Notes: a model not told the origin generated them from the letters alone. A stretch of DNA of 55,248 nucleotides from Symbiodinium natans (GCA_905221605.1 CAJNDS010002524.1:77501-132748), one strand, 5' to 3'; positions 38,667 to 48,497 are shown, counted from the stretch's first letter. Translations and numbers: made by a program.

Positions 38667-38726
38667 GTCCTAATGCAATTCAACGACCTGCTCCTGTCAG
38701 ACAGCTTTTTCTGTCGTCTGCCCTAA
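38667..38726 (+). CDS. candidate terminal exon
   Basis: After acceptor gcttcttgtctactag the frame reads VLMQFNDLLLSDSFFCRLP and stops at the TAA of a CCCTAAA unit. The E1 element at 38737 follows within 10 bases. Confidence 0.38.
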   Translation, partial: VLMQFNDLLLSDSFFCRLP

Positions 38727-38736
38727 ACCCTATATC

Positions 38737-38836
38737 TTGGGATGTTCCCCCTTCTACGAACAGTCCTTCATAGGGAGTCTAATGGGGGGTACTCAAATCT
38801 CTATGAAGGACTGTTAGTACAAGGGGGAACATCCCA
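38737..38836. mobile_element. E1 element (copy i)
   Basis: TTGGGATGTTCCCCCTTCTA to GGGGGAACATCCCAA; CCTATA duplicated at 38729-38734 and 38838-38843. It interrupts a CCCTAAA-like array. Confidence 0.87.
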
Positions 38837-38992
38837 ACCTATACCCTATACCCTAAACCCTTAACCCTAAACCCTAAACCCTAAACCTGTGCTTGCTTTA
38901 TGTCGTGGACTCGGCAAGGCAAGAGAAGGAGCAGCTCCGACACATAGAGGCCAAGTGAACCCTGGGTTTGCTGCCCTTTTCGAGCAACGCTA

Positions 38993-39256
38993 AGGGTTTA
39001 GGGTTTAGGGTTTAGGGTTTAGGGTTTAGGGTTTAGGGTTTAGGGTTTAGGGTTTAGGGTTTAGGGTTTAGGGTTTAGGGTTTAGGGTTTAGGGTTTAGG
39101 GCAGTTTAGGGGTCGGGCTTGGGGCCTCGGGAGGCCTCCCTCTTTGTATTGGGAACATGTCCCTTCCTGGGTGGGCTATTGTACCCTCTAATCCCTTCAA
39201 AGGCCCTTTGGAGGGTTTAGGGTTTAGGGTTTAGGGTTTAGGGTTTAGGGTTTAGG
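38993..39256. repeat. TTTAGGG arrays
   Basis: 38993-39101: about 15 near-perfect TTTAGGG units; 39214-39256: six units. Upstream 38890-38957 is open (LYVVDSARQEKEQLRHIEAK) with a GTGAAC donor but no clear acceptor. Confidence 0.92.
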
Positions 39257-39351
39257 TGGTTCATTATGGTGGGGGGGGTTTAAGGCGTAATGGCCCATCC
39301 TGGTTTTGAGGGTATGCTGTAGGTTGCTCTGGGTAGGGCTCAATCGTTCAG

Positions 39352-39423
39352 TGCGCGGGCTGCTTGCATGGCTTGAACGTTGAGCCATGCAAGAGCCCTT
39401 GTGATTTGCCTCTGTCCCGTTGA
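39352..39423 (+). CDS. candidate Cys-rich terminal exon
   Basis: After acceptor caatcgttcag the frame reads CAGCLHGLNVEPCKSPCDLP-LSR-stop. Four Cys in 24 codons. Family unknown. Confidence 0.35.
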   Translation, partial: CAGCLHGLNVEPCKSPCDLPLSR

Positions 39424-39502
39424 GTTGGCGTGGCTACGCGCCATAAACCCTAAACCCTAAACCCTCAACCCTAAACCCTAAACCCCTGCGACTGTGATCC
39501 AG

Positions 39503-39598
39503 GAGATGCAGTGGGTCGTGGAAGGCTTTGAGGCGGAAGTCATGGCCGAGTCTTCTCAGGTTCCTGAGCCGTTGTTCAAGCATGGGGGATGCCACTGA
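39503..39598 (+). CDS. candidate exon
   Basis: After acceptor actgtgatccag the frame reads EMQWVVEGFEAEVMAESSQ, then either a donor CAG|GTTCCT at 39560 or read-through VPEPLFKHGGCH-stop. Confidence 0.4.
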   Translation, partial: EMQWVVEGFEAEVMAESSQVPEPLFKHGGCH

Positions 39599-39840
39599 AA
39601 AGATGCCACCGATAAGATAAACCGATTAGATGAGGATTTAGGGTTTAGGGTTTAGGGTTTAGGGTTACCCTATTAGGGTTTAGGGTTTAGGGTTTAGGGC
39701 CGATAAGATAGTGGTTTTAGGCTTTAGGCTTAAGGGCTTTTTGGGGGCCACAAGCTGAGCGTCCCCCCCCCCCCCCCGCTTGCTGTACCGCACTTTATGC
39801 TTGGTCCAGGCGCGGAAACAAGCAACTATGCAATGGACTA

Positions 39841-39920
39841 AAGGAGGGACCCTTATAGGGGACCTTGGCGGTATTTAGGGTCTACTTAGGTATAGGGTCC
39901 CTTCTACGGGTCCCTCCTTA
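39841..39920. mobile_element. E12 inverted-repeat element (copy a)
   Basis: AAGGAGGGACCCTTATAGGG at the left, GGGTCCCTCCTTA at the right. A larger, internally repeated copy lies at 45871-46110. Confidence 0.7.
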
Positions 39921-40173
39921 TACCCATTAAGTCAGAAAGGCTGGAGTGTCACTGACACTGTGAGCATGAATGAGCCTCCGTGCAACAAGTAAGCTTTCCA
40001 CCATTCACCCTGGAGGCTACCTAGGGCAGCCTATGTACCTTTTGCAGAGAGAGAGAGAGAGAGGAGAGGCCTGCATTTTCAGGTCCATCGGTCTTTGCCT
40101 AGGGTACATCGGTTACTCTCCCTAAGCCCTATACCCCATACCCTATACACCCTAAAAAGTATTCCGAATATGC

Positions 40174-40275
40174 CAAGATTCGGCCTCAGGAAAAGCGGCC
40201 TGCCGAGCGAAGGGCGGGCCCACCGCCCTGCAGCTGCACCGACGCTCTACAAGGTTGCAACCGTGAACCTGTCGG
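40174..40275 (+). CDS. candidate exon, frame unresolved
   Basis: After atatgccaag two frames are open to the TTTAGGG array: FGLRKSGLPSEGRAHRPAAA (donor AAG|GTTGCA) and IRPQEKRPAERRAGPPPCSC (donor GG|GTTTAG). GC-rich, no family. Confidence 0.3.
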
Positions 40276-40910
40276 GTTTAGGGTTAGGGTTTGGGGTTTC
40301 GAGGGCGTGGAGGGTGTGGTTTGGGGGGGGGGGGGGGGGGGTTGGTTCGGGGGCGTTTCGGGGGGGTGTGGGGTTTGGGGTTTGGGGTTTAGGGTGCTTC
40401 AAATGTTTAGAATCTTAGTTCGGAGCTCCGGCAGACTCCTTTCAAGCTTTCGGCTTGAAGATTTATGTGGCTATACCCCCCCCTCCCCAGCTGGAGCCAA
40501 TCATATACAACTGTACTTCCCCTACCTCGAAGCCCAGGTGAAGTTGTAGCGAACTACCCACCAACCTTCAAGCGAGACCTACAAGCCAGAAGCCGTGGAT
40601 TCATGCTTGGGCCTACAATGCCTTAGGAGTCTCCGATGTGTTGGGGTTTTAAGGTGGCAACCAATTGCTGAAAGCAAAGGACTTGGGAGCTGAAAGCAAA
40701 GGACTTGGGAGCTGTTGGCAACAGAATACGCAAACATGCACACAGTTGTTGTACTCGTACCCATGCTTTTGATCAGATAGCCCTCGGAACGACCTTTCTT
40801 CGACACACAGCCCCCTAAATCCTAAGCTCTAAGCTCTAGCCCCGTCATGCCACTACAAGTAGTCAGAGTCATGAAACGGCGCACCAAGCATGCTAGCCAA
40901 AGTAGTATGA
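40276..40910. other. G-rich repeat then mixed DNA
   Basis: GGGTTTGGGG/TTTAGGG units and a G run (40322-40400). An exact direct repeat of about 21 bases (AGCAAAGGACTTGGGAGCTG) lies in tandem at 40674-40714. No gene resolved. Confidence 0.5.
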
Positions 40911-41120
40911 AGACGACCACGACCACCACCACCACGTATCACTATTGCTACTGCTCATTACTGCGACGACGACTGCGACTGCCACTGCGACTGCCACTGC
41001 GACGATGACGACGACGACGACCACGACGACCACGACTACTACGATTACTACTACGACTACTACTACAACTACCACTACCACTACCACTACCACTACACTA
41101 CCACTACCACTACCACTACG

Positions 41121-41219
<99 letters not shown>

Positions 41220-41241
41220 GCTACTGCTACTACTACTACTT

Positions 41242-41283
<42 letters not shown>

Positions 41284-41335
41284 CCTACTACCTACTCACT
41301 ACCAACTGCCAACTTCTAACTACTGCTACTCATAA
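40911..41335. repeat. long ACT/ACG/ACC trinucleotide array
   Basis: Degenerate (ACN)n at the left becoming near-pure (CTA)n from about 41115 to 41285. Open in several frames only because of the period. Confidence 0.97.
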
Positions 41336-41374
41336 TGAGTACAACTTGTTCAGTCCCACAGCCCCTTTGCGCAG

Positions 41375-41690
41375 GGCTTCAACGGCCTAGTGGAGCAGTC
41401 GATGAAGGCGCAGCGTCCTTCCTCTGTCTTGAGCATGTCAGGAGATAGCCGCGCCCCTAGCATGCCCCCACCCCCCCCCCCCCCCCCCCCCATAGTTCTG
41501 GTCTATAGTCCCTGGCTTCAGGAAGCCCCACTGTTATATCACCACCGTGATCTCATATTCTCGATAGCACCACAGTTGGGCCCGTGTAATCACTTCTTCA
41601 GCATTCGCACACTTCTTGCAGGATATGCTCAAGAAGCATGCAGACATGATGAAGCAATCGGAAGAAGTGGAGCAGGCGTGGCAGCGATAG
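41375..41690 (+). CDS. candidate two-exon C-terminus
   Basis: Exon 41375-~41465 after cctttgcgcag reads GFNGLVEQSMKAQRPSSVLS then MSGDSRAPSMPP, running into a C run (41467-41491). Exon 41622-41690 after acttcttgcag reads DMLKKHADMMKQSEEVEQAW-QR-stop. The first exon's end is hidden by the C run. The helical second piece looks like a genuine C-terminus; no family. Confidence 0.45.
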
Positions 41691-41759
41691 CGCTGTATGA
41701 TGTTGCCGGCGACCGTTGAGAAGTTAGTTGCGAAGTTCAGCTTTGTCGTTTCGCAACTA

Positions 41760-42720
41760 GATCTCTCAGAACCGCTAAGCCCTCATCCTTATAACACCCT
41801 CAACCATCAACCTTAAATCCAAGCAAAGCCCAAAATCTGCATCCTTCACTCCTACAGCCCTACAGCCCCCTAAGCCCGGATAAATCATGACCCTTAACCT
41901 AGGCCCCAAGTACCCTGAAGATAGCCTAAATGCCTCCACAAAAGTACGTTAACGCCCTTTTGACAGGGTCTTTGGGGGCTCCTGTGACAGCTTGTCCCTG
42001 AAATCCATGCCGGGTCTTGCGATGCCAGGGGTACCTGAGTGGAGCCCTTATCCTAAGGGGATCCTACTATTGGGTATCCTATTTTAGGGGTCCCTTATTA
42101 TCCCAAAACCCAAAGCCCTTAAGCCTAAACCCCCCATGTACCTCATGTAGTCGATGGCAAGGCATCCGCGCTTCGGAAGATGAAGCAGCAGCGTGTCACC
42201 AAGTCGTAGCCAAAGTGGGCATTCGTTCCGCTCGCAGGTCAATTAAGGGGGGGGGGATAAAACAAGGTACCTCATTCTCTACCAAGAACTGGTGAGTTGT
42301 TCACATCCGTGAGAACCCTAAGCCCTAAAACCCTACAACCCTAAACCCTTAAACCCGAAAACCCTAACACCCTAAAGCCCTAAAACCCTAGAACCCTATG
42401 GCTCCAAACCCTAAAGCCCCTATATAGAACCCTAAGCCCTAATTAGAACCCTAAAACCCAAAAACCGTAACACCCCCAGCGGTGCCCCGTTGCGAGCTGG
42501 CGGAGATGCTCCGAATCAAAAAGAGAACGGAGGTGTAGGGGTTTAGGGGTTTGCAGGGTTTATAGGGTTTTGAGGGTTTATAGGGTTTTATGGAAGTTTA
42601 TAGGGTTTTTAGGGTTTGTAGGGTTTTTTAAGGATTTTTAGGGTTTTAGGGTTTTTAGGGTTTTATAGGGTTTAGGGTTTAGGTTCAGCCACGGCGAGGT
42701 ACACACATGCAAGACAGCGA
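41760..42720. other. degenerate AAACCC / TTTTAGGG DNA
   Basis: Loosely telomere-like CCTAAAACCC phrases (42310-42480) and TTTATAGGG/TTTTTAGGG units (42540-42690). An inverted-repeat-like stretch lies at 42025-42115 (GGGTACCT..GGATCC..GGGATCC). No exon chain. Confidence 0.5.
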
Positions 42721-42775
42721 GCATGTTTTTAAGTATTCCGTGGCCTCCTGACGGTTTTGCGATTGGTTCCGGCAG

Positions 42776-43341
42776 TTTGTGTATTCTTCGTCGTCTCGCT
42801 GGACTCATGAGCTACCATAGCCCACTAAACCGCATTTGGCTCGAGGGAAGGCACGAGCACTGGTCAGACTCCCTGGAGTATCATCGTCAGCCTGATTGCC
42901 AAAGGCCCCCAGCCGCGCGCATGATTGGTCATCGCCAGACTGTGACATGTTCCTAGAAGAAGAGTAGGTAACCTTTAACCTTTTTGGGGTAATCTAATCC
43001 CCTAAGAATCCCAAAGGTTAACCTTTAGTTCCCCCAGGTTACTGGACAACTAAGTGTTTCATAGGATTCAACGAAACAGCCAAGCTTGACGCGAAACCTC
43101 TTTTCCACGAGCTTCTCTCCTTGCCACAGGTTCGCCAACATGGCGGATTCCAAGAAGCACATGAAGATGGGCACGCAGGACAGCGGCACGCCTTCGTACG
43201 TGCACACACCACAGGAAAATGAATGCTGACCCTGTTTGTTTGCCACAGGAGAGTTTGAAGACGCTGATGAGGCGCGGTGTTTTCTTGTCTGGCAGTGTTG
43301 CACTTCGACGGATGTTGTGCGGGGTCGGGCTCAGCTCTTAG
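42776..43341 (+). CDS. three-exon model with an E4 element in its first intron
   Basis: Exon 1 (42776-42941; the frame is open from 42723) reads CILRRLAGLMSYHSPLNRIW then RPPAARMIGHRQT. Exon 2 (43055-43195) reads CFIGFNETAKLDAKPLFHEL then LSLPQVRQHGGFQEAHEDGH and ends TTC|GTACGT. Exon 3 (43249-43341) after tttgccacag reads ESLKTLMRRGVFLSGSVALR-.. stop. All phases match. The last intron is only 53 bp. The sequence flanking E4 (TGTTCC / TGTTTC) suggests a worn duplication. Product unknown. Confidence 0.48.
42955..43054 (+). mobile_element. E4 introner-like element (copy d)
   Basis: GAAGAAGAGTAGGTAACC to GGTTACTGGACAACTAAG with inner TTAACCTTT / AAAGGTTAACC arms. The usual GT start is GA here, so the donor is probably GTGACA 14 bases upstream. 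Confidence 0.8.
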
Positions 43342-43649
43342 GTCTTGTTCAGTTCTTGCATTGCCTAGCGTGACTCTGCGCAGCAGCCGGCTACTGCAGC
43401 ATGAGTCATACAGTCATGGATCAGCACCCACCAATTTGAAGCAACTGCATCCTCAGGCCCTGAACCGGGCTGCATATTGGGGTTGATCCTGTCTGGGTAT
43501 CCAGTACAGTGTGAGTATGTTGTGTTCCACATAGTTTAGGAGTTATTAGGACCCAAAGTGCCAAGGATCAACCCACATATGCCAAAAACCCTAAACCCTA
43601 ACCCCTAAACCCTAAACCCTAGACCGCACGTTTTTTGTTACTACTACAG

Positions 43650-43863
43650 TTGCTTCAGTTGAGACATTAGGTGCCATCCTTCGCATCCTGCAGCTGCTGC
43701 CCAAAAAGGGGTAGGGTTTAGGGTTTAGGGTTTAGGGTTTAGGGTTTAGGGTTTAGGGTTTAGGGTTCAGGGTTTAGGGTTTAGGGTTTCGGGTTTAGGG
43801 TAGCTACTATGCTCCCAGCAAGCTGTGTTGGGCACTTACAGGGAATTTTGCTCGGGATTGTAG
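43650..43863 (+). CDS. two-exon model around a TTTAGGG intron
   Basis: Exon 43650-43710 after ctactacag reads ASVETLGAILRILQLLPKK and ends GG|GTAGGG. The 131-bp intron is mainly a TTTAGGG array (43715-43802). Exon 43842-43863 after gggcacttacag, in phase, reads EFCSGL-stop. Confidence 0.4.
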
Positions 43864-43994
43864 ACCTGCCCCTTAAGCCCGAAAGCACCCTAAACCCTAA
43901 ACCCTGAACACCTTCATCGCGTTTAGGGATTAAGGTTTGGGGTTTCTTGGACTACCGGGAAATTGAGGATTCCATCACACTTCGCCGTCCTCAG

Positions 43995-44072
43995 GCCTCA
44001 TATGCATCACGCCATCGACACATGGATGACCCAGGCCGATCAGACCCGTCAAGACTGTCCCCTGATATCTAA
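43995..44072 (+). CDS. candidate terminal exon
   Basis: After acceptor tcgccgtcctcag the frame reads ASYASRHRHMDDPGRSDPSR-LSPDI-stop. Confidence 0.33.
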   Translation, partial: ASYASRHRHMDDPGRSDPSRLSPDI

Positions 44073-44144
44073 TTAGGGTTATGGGAAATAAGGTTTATAT
44101 GACTTCTGTATGTTTACGGGGTTTTTTGGATGTGGGTTTTGCAG

Positions 44145-44213
44145 CATTTTAAGCGACCCTCGACAAAGCCCTTCCAGGCCTATGTGCAAGATCTCGGATG
44201 GGTTCAGGATTGA
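44145..44213 (+). CDS. candidate terminal exon
   Basis: After acceptor atgtgggttttgcag the frame reads HFKRPSTKPFQAYVQDLGWV-QD-stop. Only 72 bases after the previous stop, so the two are unlikely both to be last exons of separate genes; one may end earlier at a donor. Confidence 0.38.
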   Translation, partial: HFKRPSTKPFQAYVQDLGWVQD

Positions 44214-44391
44214 GGGAAGCCCTAAGCCCGAAGTCCTGCTCGTGCGCCTATGGTGCTACGGTTAGTTGGGTATGGTGGTGCTGTTTCCATAAGTGCAGAG
44301 CGGCCAAACCCCTAGTACAAAAGTGACCCGCCCCTCCCAGCCCCTACCCCCAGCAGATCACTGCCAGACCAGTCGGGTGAGCCCAGAGACT

Positions 44392-44552
44392 CCAAAACCC
44401 CTTAATTGAGGAATAGACCTTAAATCATATTCGGGTTCCTATTATAACTTAAGGTATATTCCTTAATTAAGGGATATACCTTAAATCATATGAGGGTTCC
44501 TATTATAATTTTAGGGTATATTCCTTAATGAGGGGGTTTTGGAGTCTCTGGG
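44392..44552. mobile_element. E2 element (copy b), with internal duplication
   Basis: CCCAGAGACTCCAAAACCCC ... GGGGTTTTGGAGTCTCTGGG. The inner arm TATACCTTAAATCATAT.. is present twice, making it about 50 bp longer than copy a. Confidence 0.87.
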
Positions 44553-44830
44553 TGGTGGAGCTTCGTAGCACAGTGGGGGGCCACAGTCAAACACCACCTT
44601 AGACGCCCTCAGCACTGAGTCCTAAACCCCCTGAAGACCTTGTAAACCCCAGAAACCCTGTAAGCCCTATGTCCCCGTAAACCCTCTGAACCCTTTTGAC
44701 CCTATAAACCCTTTTAACCCTATAAACCCTATGAACCCCCTTACACCCCCATAATCCCCGTGTAAACCCGTGTAAACCCTATAAACTTCAAACCCTTTCA
44801 AAGCCCCTGAAGTGTAGGTGGGTGACACAG

Positions 44831-44894
44831 AGAAGAGGGGCCTCCTTCGCCTCATGCGCATGGCCCACCCGGACGGGGCCGGTGGCTCAGTTCG
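44831..44894 (+). CDS. candidate exon with an HPD motif (J-domain-like)
   Basis: After acceptor gggtgacacag the frame reads KRGLLRLMRMAHPDGAGGSV and ends CG|GTTTAGGG. HPD after a basic helix and followed by GG is the hallmark of DnaJ/TIM14-type J domains. Only 20 codons, so this is a hint. Confidence 0.35.
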
Positions 44895-45248
44895 GTTTAG
44901 GGTGTAGGGTTTAGGGTTTAGGGTGTTTTAGAAGGCTCTACTGCCAACATTGCGGAACACCTTGCTTCTCTCTTTGTGGTAGAGAGATCGTTCTCCCCAT
45001 TCTTTGAGGTCACAGGGTTTCGGGAGCACCCCTAAACCCTAAACCCTGAACCCTCAACCCTCAACCCTAAACCCTAAATCCTACACCACGGGGGCTTAGC
45101 GAGTAGAAATCAATAGCCGCGCAGATGCCATGCGAGGATCAGACTACTCCATCGACTCTAAACCCCGAAATCCCCAAACCCTAAATCCTAGCCCTAGACC
45201 CTATAAACCCTAAACCTTAAACCCTAAACCCTACTCCCTGGCCACAAG

Positions 45249-45490
45249 AAAGGCGCTCAACTCAGGGACTTTTCGGGGAGGTGTCAGGGCCCTGGAGTCA
45301 TCGATGCACGGTTTAGGGTTTAGGTTTTAGGGTTTTTGGGTCCGCGCCCCTTTCTGGCGGGTATGTAGGTTACTCTAGGTTTCTGGGTGCAGGGCCGTGG
45401 TCTCTTCAAGATTGCATGGACGACTGTTCGCGAACTCTGTCTTCACGGATGCAGAAGCGCCTCTCGCACATGGGCAGCCCTCTAGATTAG
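45249..45490 (+). CDS. two-exon model with a short TTTAGGG intron
   Basis: Exon 45249-45310 after tggccacaag reads KGAQLRDFSGRCQGPGVIDA and ends CG|GTTTAGGG. The intron is 82 bp, ending tctgggtgcag. Exon from 45393, in phase, reads AVVSSRLHGRLFANSVFTDA then EAPLAHGQPSRL. A second frame is open (GRGLFKIAWTTVRELCLHGC, stop 45485). A further piece lies upstream (45125-45163, AMRGSDYSIDSK). Confidence 0.4.
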
Positions 45491-45565
45491 GTCCCTTTGG
45501 GGTCCCCTACATAGTACAGCACCTTATAAAGGGAGCCCTAATGACACACCCTAAACCCTAGACCC

Positions 45566-45734
45566 TACTTGGAGGTTCATGGCACTTATTAACCACATTA
45601 TAACTGCACTTATTACCCACTTATAAGCGCCTTAAGTGCCCTAATATGGTTATAAGCACAGTTATAAGTACAGTTATAAGTACAGTTATAAGTACAGTTA
45701 TAATTAGTTAGTAAGTACCATGAACCTCCAAGTA
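45566..45734. mobile_element. E7 inverted-repeat element
   Basis: TACTTGGAGGTTCATGG at the left and CCATGAACCTCCAAGTA at the right, exact inverted repeats of 17 bp, flanked by GACCC on both sides. The inside holds four to five tandem ACAGTTATAAGT 12-mers. Fragments of its ends recur at 3218-3234, 22430-22575, 54685-54700 and 54918-54935. Confidence 0.87.
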
Positions 45735-45870
45735 GACCCTAAACCCTACTGTTCAGAAGAACTACCCACATGTGCTTTGTTCCCTCACTGCTGCCAGCTC
45801 CACATCGACAAGCCTCGCCATCCCGCTTGGATCCCGACCTGCGCCACGCAGAAGAAGGACCCAAACTCTA

Positions 45871-46110
45871 AAGGAGGGACTGAAGGAGGGACCCTTAAAA
45901 GGGACCTTATAGGGGGTTATTTAGGGGTTATTTAGGGGAAGGAGGGACCCTTATAAGGGAAATTATTGGGGGTTATTTAGGGGTTATTTGGACCCTTATA
46001 AGGGACCTTAGGGGTTATTTAGGGGGTTATTTGTGGGGCTACTTGTAGGTATGTAGGGACTATATGAGGTGTAAGAAGAGGTTATCTAAGGGCTAGGGAT
46101 CCCTCCTTAT
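45871..46110. mobile_element. E12 element (copy b), internally amplified
   Basis: Starts AAGGAGGGACTGAAGGAGGG and ends GATCCCTCCTTAT. GACCCTTATAAGGGA and GGGGTTATTTAGG are repeated several times inside. Confidence 0.65.
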
Positions 46111-46194
46111 ACCCCGGAACAGATGGAACACGGGTCCACGTGGATTTCACAGTGATGAAGCATGATCCCTTTGCAAGGCATGCTGCAACTTTCC

Positions 46195-46298
46195 TAAGGG
46201 TCCATGTACCTATAAAGTATATACTTGGGCCTAAGAGGGGTTCCCATATAGTAGCTTTAGGTGCCAAGTATATACTATATAGGTACATGGACCCTTAG
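46195..46298. mobile_element. E8 inverted-repeat element
   Basis: TAAGGGTCCATGTACCTATA ... TATAGGTACATGGACCCTTA with inner TATATACTTGG / CCAAGTATATA arms: near-perfect hairpin of 104 bp. Confidence 0.85.
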
Positions 46299-46469
46299 TG
46301 ATTTGGCTGCAGGACTACAGTGCTCTACCCAACGCGGCGTCCAGTCCCCAGCGGCTGGCGATCTTGTTTGACAAACCAGCAAGCTGATGCAGCTTCGATC
46401 GTTCACAGTATGTTACGGATCAATGTGATTATTGCCTTGTTATGATAGAATATTGTAATATTTATCTGA

Positions 46470-46700
46470 ACATATATATATATATACATCTATATACACA
46501 CAAATAAATAAATAAATATAAATAAATAAATAAATATATATATATATATACATGAACGCGGTTTGTGGTTCGTCGGTCCCCCCCCCCCCCCCCCCCAATG
46601 GTATCCCCCACCCTAAACCCGAAGCGCCAAACCCTCAACCCCAAACCTAACGCCAAAACCTAAACGCAAAACCCTAAACCCTAAACCCAAAACCCTAACC
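46470..46700. repeat. TA/AAAT microsatellites, C run and worn CCCTAAA
   Basis: TATATA and AAATAAATAA runs (46470-46552), a C run (46579-46596), then degenerate AAACCC units to 46705. No gene. Confidence 0.9.
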
Positions 46701-46808
46701 CCAAACCGCACACACCACTGTACAGAGGGGGTGGGGGGGGGAGGGGGAAACCACGCTCCGATCACATATAAATCCGGCGCTGGCTAAGCATTTGTCGTCC
46801 TGAGGCTC

Positions 46809-46944
46809 CAAAACCCCTGAATTAAGGAATAGACCCTAATTGGGTTTATTCCTTAGTTAAGGAATATAGCCTAATTTAGACTAAGGATCCTAATTATGAA
46901 TTAGGGTATCTTCCTTAATTAAGGGGGTTTTCGAAGATCTGGGG
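46809..46944. mobile_element. E2 element (copy c) with 13-bp flanking duplication
   Basis: AAAACCCCTGAATTAAGGAA ... AATTAAGGGGGTTTTCGAAG. CGTCCTGAGGCTC is present exactly at 46796-46808 and 46945-46957. The first bases of the duplication overlap the usual end of the element, so exact borders are uncertain. Confidence 0.82.
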
Positions 46945-47161
46945 CGTCCTGAGGCTCAGCATGATGCAGAAGTCCGCTTCCAGCCCCGCTTTGCGCTGAT
47001 CAGCCCATCACTAAATCCCCCTCGGGATTTATTTGTTGTATTTTTGTTGCTATAAAACCCAAGAGGATATGTAACATAGTATTTTTATTAAGGTTCTAAG
47101 GGGAGTATAGATCACACCCCTCCGCGGACAGGTCTCGCTTCGATGACGACTTAATGTGGGC

Positions 47162-47273
47162 GTTTGCGAGAATAGGGGACCCTTGAAATAGACCCCAAAT
47201 AATAGGATTTTATTATAGTAAGGACCCCAGTAAGGTACCCCCCCCCCCCCAATTTCGGAAGCCGCCATGTCAG
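47162..47273 (+). mobile_element. E5 introner-like element (copy d)
   Basis: GTTTGCGAGAATAGGGGACC ... AATAGGATTTTATTATAGTA ... AATTTCGGAAGCCGCCATGTCAG. Contains a C run. Starts GT, ends AG; no clear exon was seen on either side. Confidence 0.7.
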
Positions 47274-47343
47274 TATTTTATGTATGACCATGTCAACACC
47301 TCATTGCAAAATGGTCAACAATTTGTCAAAATGGACACATCAG

Positions 47344-47414
47344 ACTTCCGGCGTCGTCGCTTTTCGAACCATGAGGGCATTGAGTCCCTGGCTCAAGTCG
47401 CCCCTCCCCCCTAA
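47344..47414 (+). CDS. candidate terminal exon
   Basis: After acceptor gacacatcag the frame reads FRRRRFSNHEGIESLAQVAP-PP and stops at a CCCTAAC unit. Confidence 0.33.
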
Positions 47415-47582
47415 CCCTAAACCCTGAACCCTAAACCCTAAACCTTCAGGGCCCTCATTAAGTAGATCGAGAGTCGGGATGAACATTCGATTCCCCGAGT
47501 TCATAAGGATTCCTGAAACATACGTCCTTAGGGGCTCACATGCATGTCAGTGCCCCTAAGCCCTAAACCACAACCCAAAACC

Positions 47583-47792
47583 CTAGAAACAAGTGCGACC
47601 TTGCCGCAGATGTAGGCAGAAAAGAGTACCATCAAGGACTTGATTAGACAGTCCTCTTGAAGAGAGGCTCTGGTTGGGGTCCTCCAAGAAGTCAGCCTTT
47701 GCATGCAACCATGTGCAGCTCTTTCCCATTGCATGCTGATGTGCGCTCTGGCAAAGCTGACTTCGATGCCGACAATAGTGTTTCACTTGCAC
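47583..47792 (-). CDS. minus-strand coding-like piece
   Basis: On the minus strand a 69-codon frame reads QHAMGKSCTWLHAKADFLED then PNQSLSSRGLSNQVLDGTLF; a GTCGCA donor follows CGGCAA. A second minus frame from an ATG is open as well (MQWERAAHGCMQRLTSWRTP). One of the few places where minus looks better than plus. Confidence 0.33.
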   Translation of the reverse strand: MQVKHYCRHRSQLCQSAHQHAMGKSCTWLHAKADFLEDPNQSLSSRGLSNQVLDGTLFCLHLRQGRTCF

Positions 47793-47804
47793 TGCTGGCT
47801 TCAG

Positions 47805-48224
47805 ATAGCGTTTGACATCTGCGTCACGACATGCAGCCGCGCGACAGAGAAACGGACGGCATCAAGGTAGATGTGGGCTTGTGAACGTTGCCCTGCCCGC
47901 TGCCACACGATCCAAAGCTCTGTTTTCCGTTTTTAGATACATGCCAAGGGCTCCCCGAATACTCCCCCCAAAAATTATTCGAATCTTGAGTACTGGCAAG
48001 CCGGCAAGCCAAAAGGAACCCTAAACCAAAAACACCAAACCCTAAACTAAACCCTAAACCCCCGCCTCTGTGTGTGTGTGCTCATGGTTCCAGATTCCAG
48101 CCTGGAGAGCCTTCTTGCAAACGGCATCGCCAAGGTGCGTATTGCAGGCGTACTGCTGCTCGCATACAAGCAGAAGAACGATGCAAAAAAGAAAGGAAAC
48201 ATCAGCTGTGTAGCTGTATATTAA
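47805..48224 (+). CDS. three-exon model
   Basis: Exon 47805-47866 after gctggcttcag reads IAFDICVTTCSRATEKRTAS, donor GTAGAT. Exon 47937-47995 after ttccgtttttag reads YMPRAPRILPPKIIRILST, donor GCAAGC (GC-AG). Exon 48094-48224 after catggttccag reads SSLESLLANGIAKVRIAGVL then LLAYKQKNDAKKKGNISCVA-VY-stop. Introns 70 and 98 bp, all phases match. If the GC donor is not used, exon 2 stops at a CCCTAAA unit (48022). The last exon has a hydrophobic stretch followed by a Lys-rich tail. No family recognised. Confidence 0.48.
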
Positions 48225-48324
48225 GGTTAACTATGAATGAAAATACGTATGCATATAGTATATATATGAGCAAGCGCCAAAACCCCCAGCCATTCAATTA
48301 AGTAAGGGGTGGACACGAATGCCC

Positions 48325-48497
48325 AAAACCCTGTAAAACGATGGGACCACTTGAAAAGCGACACCCCTAAGTTAATGAACCGTTGGGTGTGCTATAGCCG
48401 TGATTTTTCCTAAAGCGACACCGACAAACATCAAGCGTGGATAAATGATGCTAAAACCCTGTAAAACGATGGGAACACTTGAAAAGCGACACCCCTG
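48325..48497. repeat. 45-bp direct repeat
   Basis: AAACCCTGTAAAACGATGGG plus ACACTTGAAAAGCGACACCC at 48325-48369 recurs at 48453-48497 with one mismatch, 128 bp apart. Not seen elsewhere in the window. Confidence 0.9.

Noticed and set aside
40911-41335. Long open frames of Thr, Leu or Val runs
   Set aside because: Pure products of the ACT/CTA trinucleotide array; every period-3 frame is open.
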